Assembly: GCA_903879975.1 (NCBI GenBank)
Contig: CAIRNL010000307.1
Span: forward strand, 1 to 23,332
Direction of reading: 5' to 3'
Origin: an uncultured Chloroflexota bacterium
GTDB lineage: Bacteria > Chloroflexota > Anaerolineae > Caldilineales > Caldilineaceae
DNA length: 23,332 bases
A program made the translations under genes and the position numbers. Shown here one piece after another: positions 17,640 through 23,332 of this stretch (the first letter of the stretch is position 1; every line of letters begins with the position of its first letter). The notes under the pieces were generated by a model. It was not told the origin of the DNA. It ran no database searches and worked only from the letters and a program-made list of their open reading frames with translations.

Positions 17640-18179
17640 CTACGGAATGCACCCACGTGCGGCCAGCGCAGCATCGACCTGTGCGACTGCCTCCTCGACG
17701 GTAAGCAGGTCGTTGTGGATGATCACTTCGGCCTGCAACGGCGCTTCATAGTCGGCGTCCACACCGGGCAGGTTGTGGATCTCGCCGCGCATCGCTTTCC
17801 GCCACAGCCCCTTGGGGTCACGCAGTTGGCAGCGCTGCGCGGGGCAGTCGATGAACACCTCACAGAAGTGGCCGATCTGGGCGCGTGCGGCATCTCGATA
17901 GGCGCGTTTTTGCCCTGTTGCGGCGATCAATACATTGACGCCGTTGCGTGTCAGCAGGCTGGCCAGAAACGCAATCAGGTCGTAGAACCAGTCGCGTTCG
18001 GCCCCCGAGTAGGTCGCTTCAGGGATCAAGAGCGCGCGCAATTCGTCGGAATCGAGCAACTGCGTGGCAATGCCGCGGCCGGCCAGCCGTTGCTGGAGTC
18101 CCCTGGCCAGTGTAGACTTGCCGGAGGCCGGCAGGCCGGTGAACCACACTGCGAAGCCTTCGTGCATGGTGACAGTCAT
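17640..18179 (-). CDS. cysC: Adenylylsulfate kinase-like P-loop kinase
   Basis: The 179-residue protein is a P-loop kinase related to APS kinase, which phosphorylates adenosine 5'-phosphosulfate to PAPS. The P-loop is GLPASGKST (residues 15-23). A conserved C-terminal block with DPKGLWRKAMRGEI, then LPGVDADYEAP, closely matches CysC. The usual DGDNVR after the P-loop reads DSDELR here, with the first and third acidic residues kept. The ATG at 18179 overlaps the upstream phosphotransferase stop in ATGA, so they are translationally coupled; a second ATG at 18167 is possible. No sulfate adenylyltransferase, APS/PAPS reductase or sulfotransferase is in the window. Standard sulfate assimilation is therefore not supported by context, and the true substrate may differ. 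Confidence 0.8.
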   Translation of the reverse strand: MTVTMHEGFAVWFTGLPASGKSTLARGLQQRLAGRGIATQLLDSDELRALLIPEATYSGAERDWFYDLIAFLASLLTRNGVNVLIAATGQKRAYRDAARAQIGHFCEVFIDCPAQRCQLRDPKGLWRKAMRGEIHNLPGVDADYEAPLQAEVIIHNDLLTVEEAVAQVDAALAARGCIP

Positions 18180-19306
18180 GTGTCACGCTGCCAATAGCGT
18201 TCCGGATGCTGATAGTCGAAGCGTTCGCAAGTCAAAACCTGCTCACAAAAGCGCAATAGCGTGCTGCGGACTGCGTCGCTGATCGCCGGGTACCAGAGCG
18301 GGCTGGCGACAACCAGCGCGCGCCAGGCGAACCAGGGCGGGATGACTTCGAGCATCTCCGCGTCGTCCCGTTCGGCCAGATAGGTCTGCCAGAAACAGTC
18401 GTAGAGCGCGCGGAACGGGCCGGACAGGTCACCGTTGTGCTGCAGGCCAAAGAAAATGTAGTTGATGCAAAGGCAACTGACGTCGTCGGCCGGTTCGCCC
18501 CATTCGCCGCGGCTGCGGTCGAGCACCCAGAATTCGCTCCCATCGCCGAACAGGATGTTGAAGGGGTGAAAATCACCGTGTACCTGGCGCAGGCGATGCA
18601 CCCTGGCTTTCAATCGCCAACGCCAGCGGTTGGCGAGTTCTTCGATGTGCTGCAATCGCTCGCCGCTGGCCAGTGCAAAGTCGGCCGGATAACTGTCGGC
18701 CAGCCCCATGATGCACTCGCCGTGGCCGATGAGATCGCGCAGGCGGCGCCGCCACAGGGCAGGTTGCAGGGCCGGATTGTCGCACGTCCGTTGATGAATT
18801 TGAGCCAGGTAACGGGCCAGGGCTGTGGCGCGTTCCAGATCAAGGTCGCTCGATTCGCCGCCGTCGCGCAGCCGAATGAGATCGTCGGCGTAGAGCTTGC
18901 CGGGTTGATACGCTGTGATCAGCAGCAGTTCCTGCGGCTCACGCAACGAGACGAGACGGCCAGAGTCGAAGCGGACAACGATGTCCCTGGCCGGTATATG
19001 GCGTGGGAGACGGCCGAACGTGGTATAATCGAGCCAGATGGCGGCCGCGCGATCGTCTGTTCGCTCTCGCCCAAACTGATTGGGCCGGATGCGGTGGATC
19101 ACCTCCCGTATTACCTGCTCATCGACACGATACTCGATGAGCAGCGGGTCGCCGTAGCCAAATTGCTTGAGCGCATCTTCGTTGTACGTACTGCCGTTCA
19201 CTGTTGTCAGCCGCAGGATCGTAATCGCTGCATGGCGATAGCGCTGGCTCAGGAATTGGTGCAAGGCATCCCACTGCAGCGCTCCATCGCTCTCTTTGGC
19301 GGCCAT
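18176..19306 (-). CDS. APH-like phosphotransferase (aminoglycoside/choline kinase fold)
   Basis: The 376-residue protein shows the protein-kinase-like APH fold. The catalytic loop HGDFHPFN at residues 243-250 supplies Asp245 and Asn250, and VLDRSRGEWGEP supplies the metal-binding Asp263, with Arg-Ser-Arg in place of the more usual Phe-containing stretch. Members phosphorylate small hydroxylated molecules: aminoglycosides, homoserine, choline, sugars or macrolides. The ATG at 19306 has GGAG about 10 bp upstream and starts just before the recognisable domain; a GTG at 19402 would add 32 residues of unconvincing sequence. The last codons overlap the CysC-like kinase start, so the two kinases are made together. 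Genomic pairing with a kinase suggests a metabolic rather than resistance role. The substrate is unknown. Confidence 0.8.
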   Translation of the reverse strand: MAAKESDGALQWDALHQFLSQRYRHAAITILRLTTVNGSTYNEDALKQFGYGDPLLIEYRVDEQVIREVIHRIRPNQFGRERTDDRAAAIWLDYTTFGRLPRHIPARDIVVRFDSGRLVSLREPQELLLITAYQPGKLYADDLIRLRDGGESSDLDLERATALARYLAQIHQRTCDNPALQPALWRRRLRDLIGHGECIMGLADSYPADFALASGERLQHIEELANRWRWRLKARVHRLRQVHGDFHPFNILFGDGSEFWVLDRSRGEWGEPADDVSCLCINYIFFGLQHNGDLSGPFRALYDCFWQTYLAERDDAEMLEVIPPWFAWRALVVASPLWYPAISDAVRSTLLRFCEQVLTCERFDYQHPERYWQRDT

Positions 19307-19489
19307 CTGTCCAGTGCTCCCTCCGGCACGTACTGACTGGCGTTCAGGGCCGTTCAGTGCTCCTGTGGTACAGAGGATGGGCGCGGGAATGCGCTCCTGC
19401 ACCGTACTCTATCCATCCAATCTCAGTGTACGCTCCTGAACGTGGACAGTGAATAGAAAACGGCATAGTTCACAGACACAGCGGAGGTA

Positions 19490-19518
19490 TAGTCTTTCGC
19501 ACAGATTCACGCTATACT
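19490..19518 (+). promoter_or_regulatory. Weak promoter candidate for the LuxR-type regulator
   Basis: TATACT (19513-19518) matches five of six -10 bases. At 17 bp upstream the -35 position reads TAGTCT (19490-19495), only three of six, so an activator may be needed. A start near 19525 would give a leader of about 185 nt containing the two hairpins described next. Confidence 0.3.
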
Positions 19519-19571
19519 GAGGGTAGAAAGTCGGATCTGGGATTCGTCCTGGTGGTTGCGGCACTGTTGCT

Positions 19572-19587
19572 CAGAGCGAGCGCTCTG
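19572..19587 (+). other. Hairpin in the regulator leader
   Basis: CAGAGCG (19572-19578) and CGCTCTG (19581-19587) are exact reverse complements around AG. As RNA the loop would open to about six bases. It could equally be a protein-binding palindrome on DNA. Confidence 0.4.
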
Positions 19588-19625
19588 TTCAGACCCTGGC
19601 TATCTTTGTATTGCTCGTTGTAGAG

Positions 19626-19642
19626 GGTATCTCCAGGATACC
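19626..19642 (+). other. Second hairpin in the regulator leader
   Basis: GGTATC (19626-19631) and GATACC (19637-19642) pair perfectly around the loop TCCAG. It is followed by C-rich sequence, not a U-tract, so it is not a clear terminator. It may influence mRNA stability or access to the downstream ribosome site. Confidence 0.4.
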
Positions 19643-19710
19643 TGCCTCCCCCCCACCGAAGTTGCAGGAAGTTCGCACCACGGGAGTCGAAAGGAGCAGT
19701 GAATCACGTT

Positions 19711-20382
19711 ATGATCCGCATTCTAATTGCCGAATCTATCCGGCTGACGCGCGATCTGATCGGTGCGGCGCTGGAGGGCGAGCCGGATATGACCATCGTC
19801 GGCAGGGTCTCTACCCTCGACCAGGCACTGGCGTTCCTCGCGTCGACCGAGTGCGACCTGACTCTGGTCGGTTCGACTCCTCCCAATGAGAATGCCTTGG
19901 AATTCGTCCACTCCATTCGCCACTTGAGCCAAGAGCTTCGCATCGTCGTGATGAGCCTGCCGGAGATTCCCACCGTGCTCCTGCCCTATATCGAGGCGGG
20001 AGCCTCTGGCTTCGTCCTGCGCACCGACGGTGTCCCCGAGTTGCTGCAAACCATCCGGTCGGCCGCGCAAAACAAGGCACTGATCACGCCGGAAATGGCT
20101 GCGATCTTGATGGAAAAAGTGGCCCGTCTGTCAGAAAAACTGGCGGAGATGTCGATCGATGTGTCGGATTACGAAGAGTTGACGGAGCGGGAGCGCCAGG
20201 TGCTCGATCTGGTGGCGACGGGCCGCAGCAATCAGGAGATTGCCGACGCCCTGGTGATTGAAGTCGGCACGGTGAAGAATCACGTGCACAACATCCTGAG
20301 CAAGCTCAAGGTGCACAGCCGCCGTGATGCCAGTGTCTATCGGTCGCTGCTCCATCACCCAAACATCGCCGCTACCCGGTAA
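19711..20382 (+). CDS. LuxR/NarL-type response regulator with degenerate receiver
   Basis: The 223-residue protein has an N-terminal CheY-like receiver (1-120), a linker predicted helical (125-150) and a C-terminal LuxR helix-turn-helix (about 155-213: ELTERERQVLDLVATGRSNQEIA, then VGTVKNHVHNILSKL). The DNA-binding half is canonical. The receiver is not: the acidic pair is Glu8-Ser9, the phosphoacceptor position in CDLTLVGSTPP is Gly54, the conserved Thr is Ser82 and the conserved Lys is Arg104. It should therefore work without Asp phosphorylation, perhaps through ligand or protein binding. No histidine kinase is beside it. The start is uncertain: AAGGAG (19691-19696) is 2 bp from a GTG at 19699 and 14 bp from the ATG at 19711; I prefer the ATG because it opens the receiver fold. 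It may regulate the divergent kinase pair or glgP. Confidence 0.9.
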   Translation: MIRILIAESIRLTRDLIGAALEGEPDMTIVGRVSTLDQALAFLASTECDLTLVGSTPPNENALEFVHSIRHLSQELRIVVMSLPEIPTVLLPYIEAGASGFVLRTDGVPELLQTIRSAAQNKALITPEMAAILMEKVARLSEKLAEMSIDVSDYEELTERERQVLDLVATGRSNQEIADALVIEVGTVKNHVHNILSKLKVHSRRDASVYRSLLHHPNIAATR

Positions 20383-20412
20383 CATTCAATCCACCTGCCG
20401 GCTGCCCGAACC

Positions 20413-20443
20413 TTGCCCAATCGCCGTCCTGGGGTGATATAAT
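20413..20443 (+). promoter_or_regulatory. Predicted promoter of glgP, extended -10
   Basis: A perfect TATAAT (20438-20443) carries the extended -10 dinucleotide TG at 20435-20436. TTGCCC at 20413-20418 is a partial -35 with a long 19-bp spacer. Extended -10 promoters tolerate weak -35 boxes. Transcription would start near 20450 and leave a leader of about 150 nt before the glgP ATG. Confidence 0.6.
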
Positions 20444-20444
20444 G

Positions 20445-20503
20445 CCCTCCACAGCGTGGCCTGATGCCTGAATGCAGCCACCACGCTGCTGCGCGGTGGA
20501 GGG
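20445..20503 (+). other. Two-tier stem-loop at the start of the glgP leader
   Basis: CCCTCCAC (20445-20452) pairs with GTGGAGGG (20496-20503), and inside it CAGCGTGG (20452-20459) pairs with CCACGCTG (20481-20488); the C at 20452 is shared, so one pair is lost from one stem. The loop is about 21 nt and 7 nt bulge on the 3' side. It begins directly after the -10 box, so the outer stem may only form if transcription starts at its 5' edge; otherwise it would act as a DNA operator. Confidence 0.45.
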
Positions 20504-20597
20504 ACGATGCCTGCACCAGCGCAGGGCGAGAATCTGAAACCGATGGTGACTGGTGACCCCGCATGCGCCATCCCCTATCCACAGATGACAGAGAACC

Positions 20598-23126
20598 ATG
20601 ACCGCTTCTACCCAGAAAAATCCCAAGTCAAAGAACAGCACAGCCGCAGCGGCTGCCCCGTTGACCGCGAGTGAGTTGCGCGCGGCAGTCACCGAGCGCC
20701 TCTATAACACGTTGGGCAAGCCCATTCAGTCGGCTGGCAAGTACGATCTCTACATGGCCCTGTCGCTGGTGATTCGTGACCTCCTGAGCGACCGCTGGCG
20801 GCGCACGACCGAGGCGCAGTATCAGGCCAACCCGAAGTTCACCTACTATCTCTCGGCCGAGTACATGATGGGCAAACAGCTCTCGCAGAATCTCCTGTAC
20901 ACCCACATGACGGAACTCGTCGCAGCACAACTGGACGAGATCGGCGCCAGTTTGCAGGAGATGATCGACCTCGAACCCGAACCGGGCTTGGGCAACGGCG
21001 GCCTGGGGCGCCTGGCTGCCTGTTTCATGGACTCGCTCGCCACGCTCGATCTGCCGGCGGTGGGCTATGGGATCCGCTACGAGTTCGGCATCTTCCGGCA
21101 GACCTTTGTCGATGGCTGGCAGGTCGAGCAGCCCGATACCTGGCTGCTGCGCGGTAACCCGTGGGAATTCATCCAGCCGGACGATATGATCGAAGTCGGG
21201 TTTGGGGGCTACACGGAGTATACCGGCGATTCATTCAGCACGCTGCGTGTGCGTTGGGTGCCGGGACAGAAGGTGCTCGGAGAACCGTGCACGACGCTGG
21301 TGCCGGGCTACGACACCGACACCGTCAATATCCTGCGCCTGTGGCGCGCGCGCGCGGCCGAAGAGTTCGACTTCCAGATGTTCGACACGGGCAATTACGC
21401 CAAGGCGGTGGAGCAGAAGATTTACTCCGAGAACATCAGCAAGGTGCTCTATCCGAACGACGGCACCCCGCAGGGCCGTGAACTGCGCCTGCGCCAGCAG
21501 TACTTCTTCGTCGCCTGCTCCCTTCACGATATTATTCGTCGCTTCCGGCTGCGCAATAATGACTGGAATCTCTTCCCCGACAAGGTGTCGATCCAACTCA
21601 ATGATACCCATCCTGTCATCGCCATTCCCGAACTGATGCGCATCCTGCTCGACGAGATCGGGCTGGGATGGGAGCAGGCGTGGCGTATCACGCAGGGCAC
21701 TTTTGCCTACACCTGCCACACGCTGCTGCCGGAAGCGCTTGAGACGTGGCCGGTCAGCCTCTTCGAATACCTGTTGCCGCGCCACCTGGAAATTATCTAC
21801 GAGATCAACCAGCGTTTTCTGGCCCAGGTACGCGCCCGCTTCCCTGGCGACCCTGCGCGGATTGCCCGCATGTCGCTCATCGACGAGGGCAATGGCCGCC
21901 AGATCCGGATGGCCAACCTGGCCAGTGTCGGCAGCTTCGCCATCAACGGTGTCGCTGCACTGCACTCGCAACTGCTGCGCGACCTGACGCTGCGCGACTT
22001 CGCCGATCTGTATCCGGAGCGCTTCCAGAACAAGACCAACGGGGTGAGCCCGCGGCGCTTCGTGAAACTGGCCAACCCGAAGCTGTGTGACCTGATCACT
22101 GCGCGCATCGGCGACCGGTGGATCAACCAGATGGAGCGGCTGCGCGACCTGGAGGAATTCGTGGATGACGCCGAGTTTCGCCAGGAATGGCGGGCCGTCA
22201 AGCATCACGCCAAGGCAAATCTCGCTGCTTTCGTCCGCCAGAGCACGGACGTCATCGTGAATCCAGACGCCATGATGGACACCATGGTCAAGCGTCTGCA
22301 CGAATACAAGCGGCAGATGCTCAAGATCATGCACATCATCACCCTCTACAATCGCCTGCTCGACAACCCGAATCTGGATATCGTGCCGCGCACTTTCCTC
22401 TTTGGTGCAAAGTCGGCCTCTGGCTACGCCACTGCCAAGCTGATCATCAAGCTGATCAACAGTGTGGCTGAGGTCGTCAATACGGACCCGCTGCTGCGCG
22501 GGCGCTTGCGCGTGGTTTTCCCCGCCAACTTCAATGTGACGATGGGGCAGATTATTTACCCCGGCTCTGAACTCTCGGAGCAGATTTCGTTGGCTGGCAA
22601 GGAGGCGTCCGGCACCGGCAATATGAAGTTCGCGCTCAACGGTGCACTGACCATCGGCACCCTGGACGGCGCCAACGTCGAAATCCGCGACCTGGTAGGG
22701 CCGGAAAATTTCTTCCTCTTTGGCCTCAATACGGACGAGGTGTTTGCGCACAAGGAGCGCGGTTACCGGCCGTGGGACTACTACGCCGCCAATCCTGCGC
22801 TCAAGCGGACGGTTGACGCCATCAATGCCGGCGTCTTCTCACGCGGCGACAGTTCGCTCTTCCGTCCGCTCATGGACTCGCTGCTTCATCACGACGAGTA
22901 CATGCTCTTCGCCGATTACCAACCCTACATCGACTGCCAGGATGAGGTGGACCGGGTCTATCGCGACGTCGACCGCTGGACGCGTATGTCGATCCTCAAT
23001 ACGGCGCGCACCGGCTTCTTCTCGTCCGACCGCACCATCCGCGAATATGCGGATGAGATCTGGCATATCAAACCGGTCAAGCTGCTCCAGGCCGGTGCCA
23101 TCGGCACGAAAGGGGAGGGCAGGTAG
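20598..23126 (+). CDS. glgP: Glycogen/alpha-glucan phosphorylase (GT35)
   Basis: The 842-residue enzyme releases glucose 1-phosphate from the non-reducing ends of alpha-1,4-glucan using phosphate and pyridoxal phosphate. Its length is normal for the family. Clear landmarks are EPGLGNGGLGRLAACFMDS and YGIRYEFGIF in the N-terminal half, VSIQLNDTHPVIAIPELMR in the middle, RLHEYKRQMLK, and the cofactor site EASGTGNMKFALNGA, whose PLP lysine is Lys677, close to the numbering of the muscle enzyme (Lys680). The N-terminal 25 residues are Ala/Ser/Lys-rich, and I see no animal-type regulatory phosphorylation segment. The ATG at 20598 has only a weak AGAG upstream. It is preceded by an extended -10 promoter and structured leader and followed by a hairpin terminator, so it is probably monocistronic. 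No other glycogen genes are in the window. Confidence 0.97.
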   Translation: MTASTQKNPKSKNSTAAAAAPLTASELRAAVTERLYNTLGKPIQSAGKYDLYMALSLVIRDLLSDRWRRTTEAQYQANPKFTYYLSAEYMMGKQLSQNLLYTHMTELVAAQLDEIGASLQEMIDLEPEPGLGNGGLGRLAACFMDSLATLDLPAVGYGIRYEFGIFRQTFVDGWQVEQPDTWLLRGNPWEFIQPDDMIEVGFGGYTEYTGDSFSTLRVRWVPGQKVLGEPCTTLVPGYDTDTVNILRLWRARAAEEFDFQMFDTGNYAKAVEQKIYSENISKVLYPNDGTPQGRELRLRQQYFFVACSLHDIIRRFRLRNNDWNLFPDKVSIQLNDTHPVIAIPELMRILLDEIGLGWEQAWRITQGTFAYTCHTLLPEALETWPVSLFEYLLPRHLEIIYEINQRFLAQVRARFPGDPARIARMSLIDEGNGRQIRMANLASVGSFAINGVAALHSQLLRDLTLRDFADLYPERFQNKTNGVSPRRFVKLANPKLCDLITARIGDRWINQMERLRDLEEFVDDAEFRQEWRAVKHHAKANLAAFVRQSTDVIVNPDAMMDTMVKRLHEYKRQMLKIMHIITLYNRLLDNPNLDIVPRTFLFGAKSASGYATAKLIIKLINSVAEVVNTDPLLRGRLRVVFPANFNVTMGQIIYPGSELSEQISLAGKEASGTGNMKFALNGALTIGTLDGANVEIRDLVGPENFFLFGLNTDEVFAHKERGYRPWDYYAANPALKRTVDAINAGVFSRGDSSLFRPLMDSLLHHDEYMLFADYQPYIDCQDEVDRVYRDVDRWTRMSILNTARTGFFSSDRTIREYADEIWHIKPVKLLQAGAIGTKGEGR

Positions 23127-23128
23127 AT

Positions 23129-23183
23129 ACCAGGATTTTCGGACACCGCCGCTGCCGAGAGGGTGATCCTGTAAAATCCTGGT
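23129..23183 (+). terminator. Predicted terminator of glgP
   Basis: ACCAGGATTTT (23129-23139) and AAAATCCTGGT (23173-23183) are perfect 11-bp complements beginning 3 bp after the stop codon. The enclosed sequence can form a second stem (GGACACC with GGTGATCC, one bulge). The stem base is T/A-rich rather than followed by a long U-run; GACTTTTCCTC lies just beyond at 23191-23201. Confidence 0.55.
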
Positions 23184-23205
23184 CTCGATCGACTTTTCCT
23201 CTAGT

Positions 23206-23229
23206 ACAGATGGGCGCCAATAGGCCGGC
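23206..23229. repeat. 24-bp direct repeat, copy 1
   Basis: It begins ACAGATGGGCGCC and ends AGGCCGGC, and is identical to the sequence at 23309-23332. It contains two short palindromes, GGCGCC and GCCGGC. The start-to-start distance of the two copies is 103 bp. Confidence 0.85.
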
Positions 23230-23230
23230 A

Positions 23231-23282
23231 GTTTTGTAGAGCGATTTGCCAAATCGCTCCACATGCTGCGCCGCTCCAAAAC
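23231..23282. repeat. Nested inverted repeat between the direct repeats
   Basis: An inner perfect hairpin, GAGCGATTT (23239-23247) with AAATCGCTC (23251-23259) around GCC, is flanked by an outer partial stem: GTTTTGTAGAGCG (23231-23243) resembles the complement of CGCTCCAAAAC (23272-23282) with a TA bulge. The arrangement resembles a dispersed REP-like or small non-autonomous element. Confidence 0.6.
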
Positions 23283-23308
23283 TCCCGATTGACGTAGCTC
23301 CCTGTGTA

Positions 23309-23332
23309 ACAGATGGGCGCCAATAGGCCGGC
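23309..23332. repeat. 24-bp direct repeat, copy 2 (at window edge)
   Basis: This is identical over all 24 bp to copy 1 and runs into the window end, so the true repeat may be longer and the array may continue beyond. Confidence 0.85.

Larger units (their letters stand above)
19307..19710. other. Divergent intergenic region
   Basis: This 404-bp space separates the minus-strand phosphotransferase from the plus-strand regulator. It holds a weak plus-strand promoter candidate, two short hairpins in the regulator's leader, and a purine-rich AAGGAG (19691-19696). I could not find a convincing minus-strand promoter for the phosphotransferase, and I see no further gene. Confidence 0.6.

Noticed and set aside
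21231..22751. Long minus-strand open frame (506 codons)
   Set aside because: It is wholly antisense to glgP, whose protein is clearly conserved across this span, and shows no domain of its own.

Overview
This window carries high-GC bacterial DNA with ordinary bacterial signals: Shine-Dalgarno sites, ATGA gene overlaps and -10/-35 promoters. The gene complement and the sigma-70 protein (no N-terminal region 1.1, an insert in region 3) suggest a filamentous or Caldilinea/Anaerolinea-like member of Chloroflexota. That assignment is inferred from protein style only; there is no rRNA or other marker gene in the window. I found no tRNA, rRNA, CRISPR array, transposase or phage gene.

Layout. Positions 1-1567 hold the end of an ABC-2 type exporter operon (ATPase cut by the window edge, then its permease). 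Next come a homocysteine S-methyltransferase (1712-2728), a translationally coupled pair of NAD(P)-dependent sugar-type dehydrogenases (SDR 2861-3751 and Gfo/Idh/MocA 3748-4860), a four-helix membrane protein and a small membrane-anchored LysM protein, all on the + strand. A perfect 15-bp palindrome at 5996-6026 separates these from a convergent block on the - strand. That block holds a sigma-70 factor (6073-7134), a very large cyclic beta-1,2-glucan synthase (7669-16413) preceded in the same operon by a two-domain universal stress protein (16429-17448), and a coupled pair of an APH-like phosphotransferase and a CysC-like kinase (17640-19306). The right end returns to the + strand with a LuxR-type regulator whose receiver has lost its phosphorylation site (19711-20382) and a glycogen phosphorylase (20598-23126).

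How the genes fit together. Two large enzymes handle glucans: the synthase makes and cyclises extracytoplasmic beta-1,2-glucan, and GlgP mobilises storage alpha-glucan. They sit beside stress and regulatory genes (Usp, sigma factor, atypical LuxR regulator). A stress or osmotic theme is plausible but is inferred from neighbourhood only.

Most unusual sequence. A tandem array with an exact 34-bp period (7331-7500, decaying on both sides) abuts the predicted promoter of the sigma factor gene, and its last half-unit appears to supply the -35 box. Other points worth a second look are the pseudo-receiver regulator, the two-kinase pair, the structured leader of glgP, and a 24-bp direct repeat with nested hairpins at the right edge.
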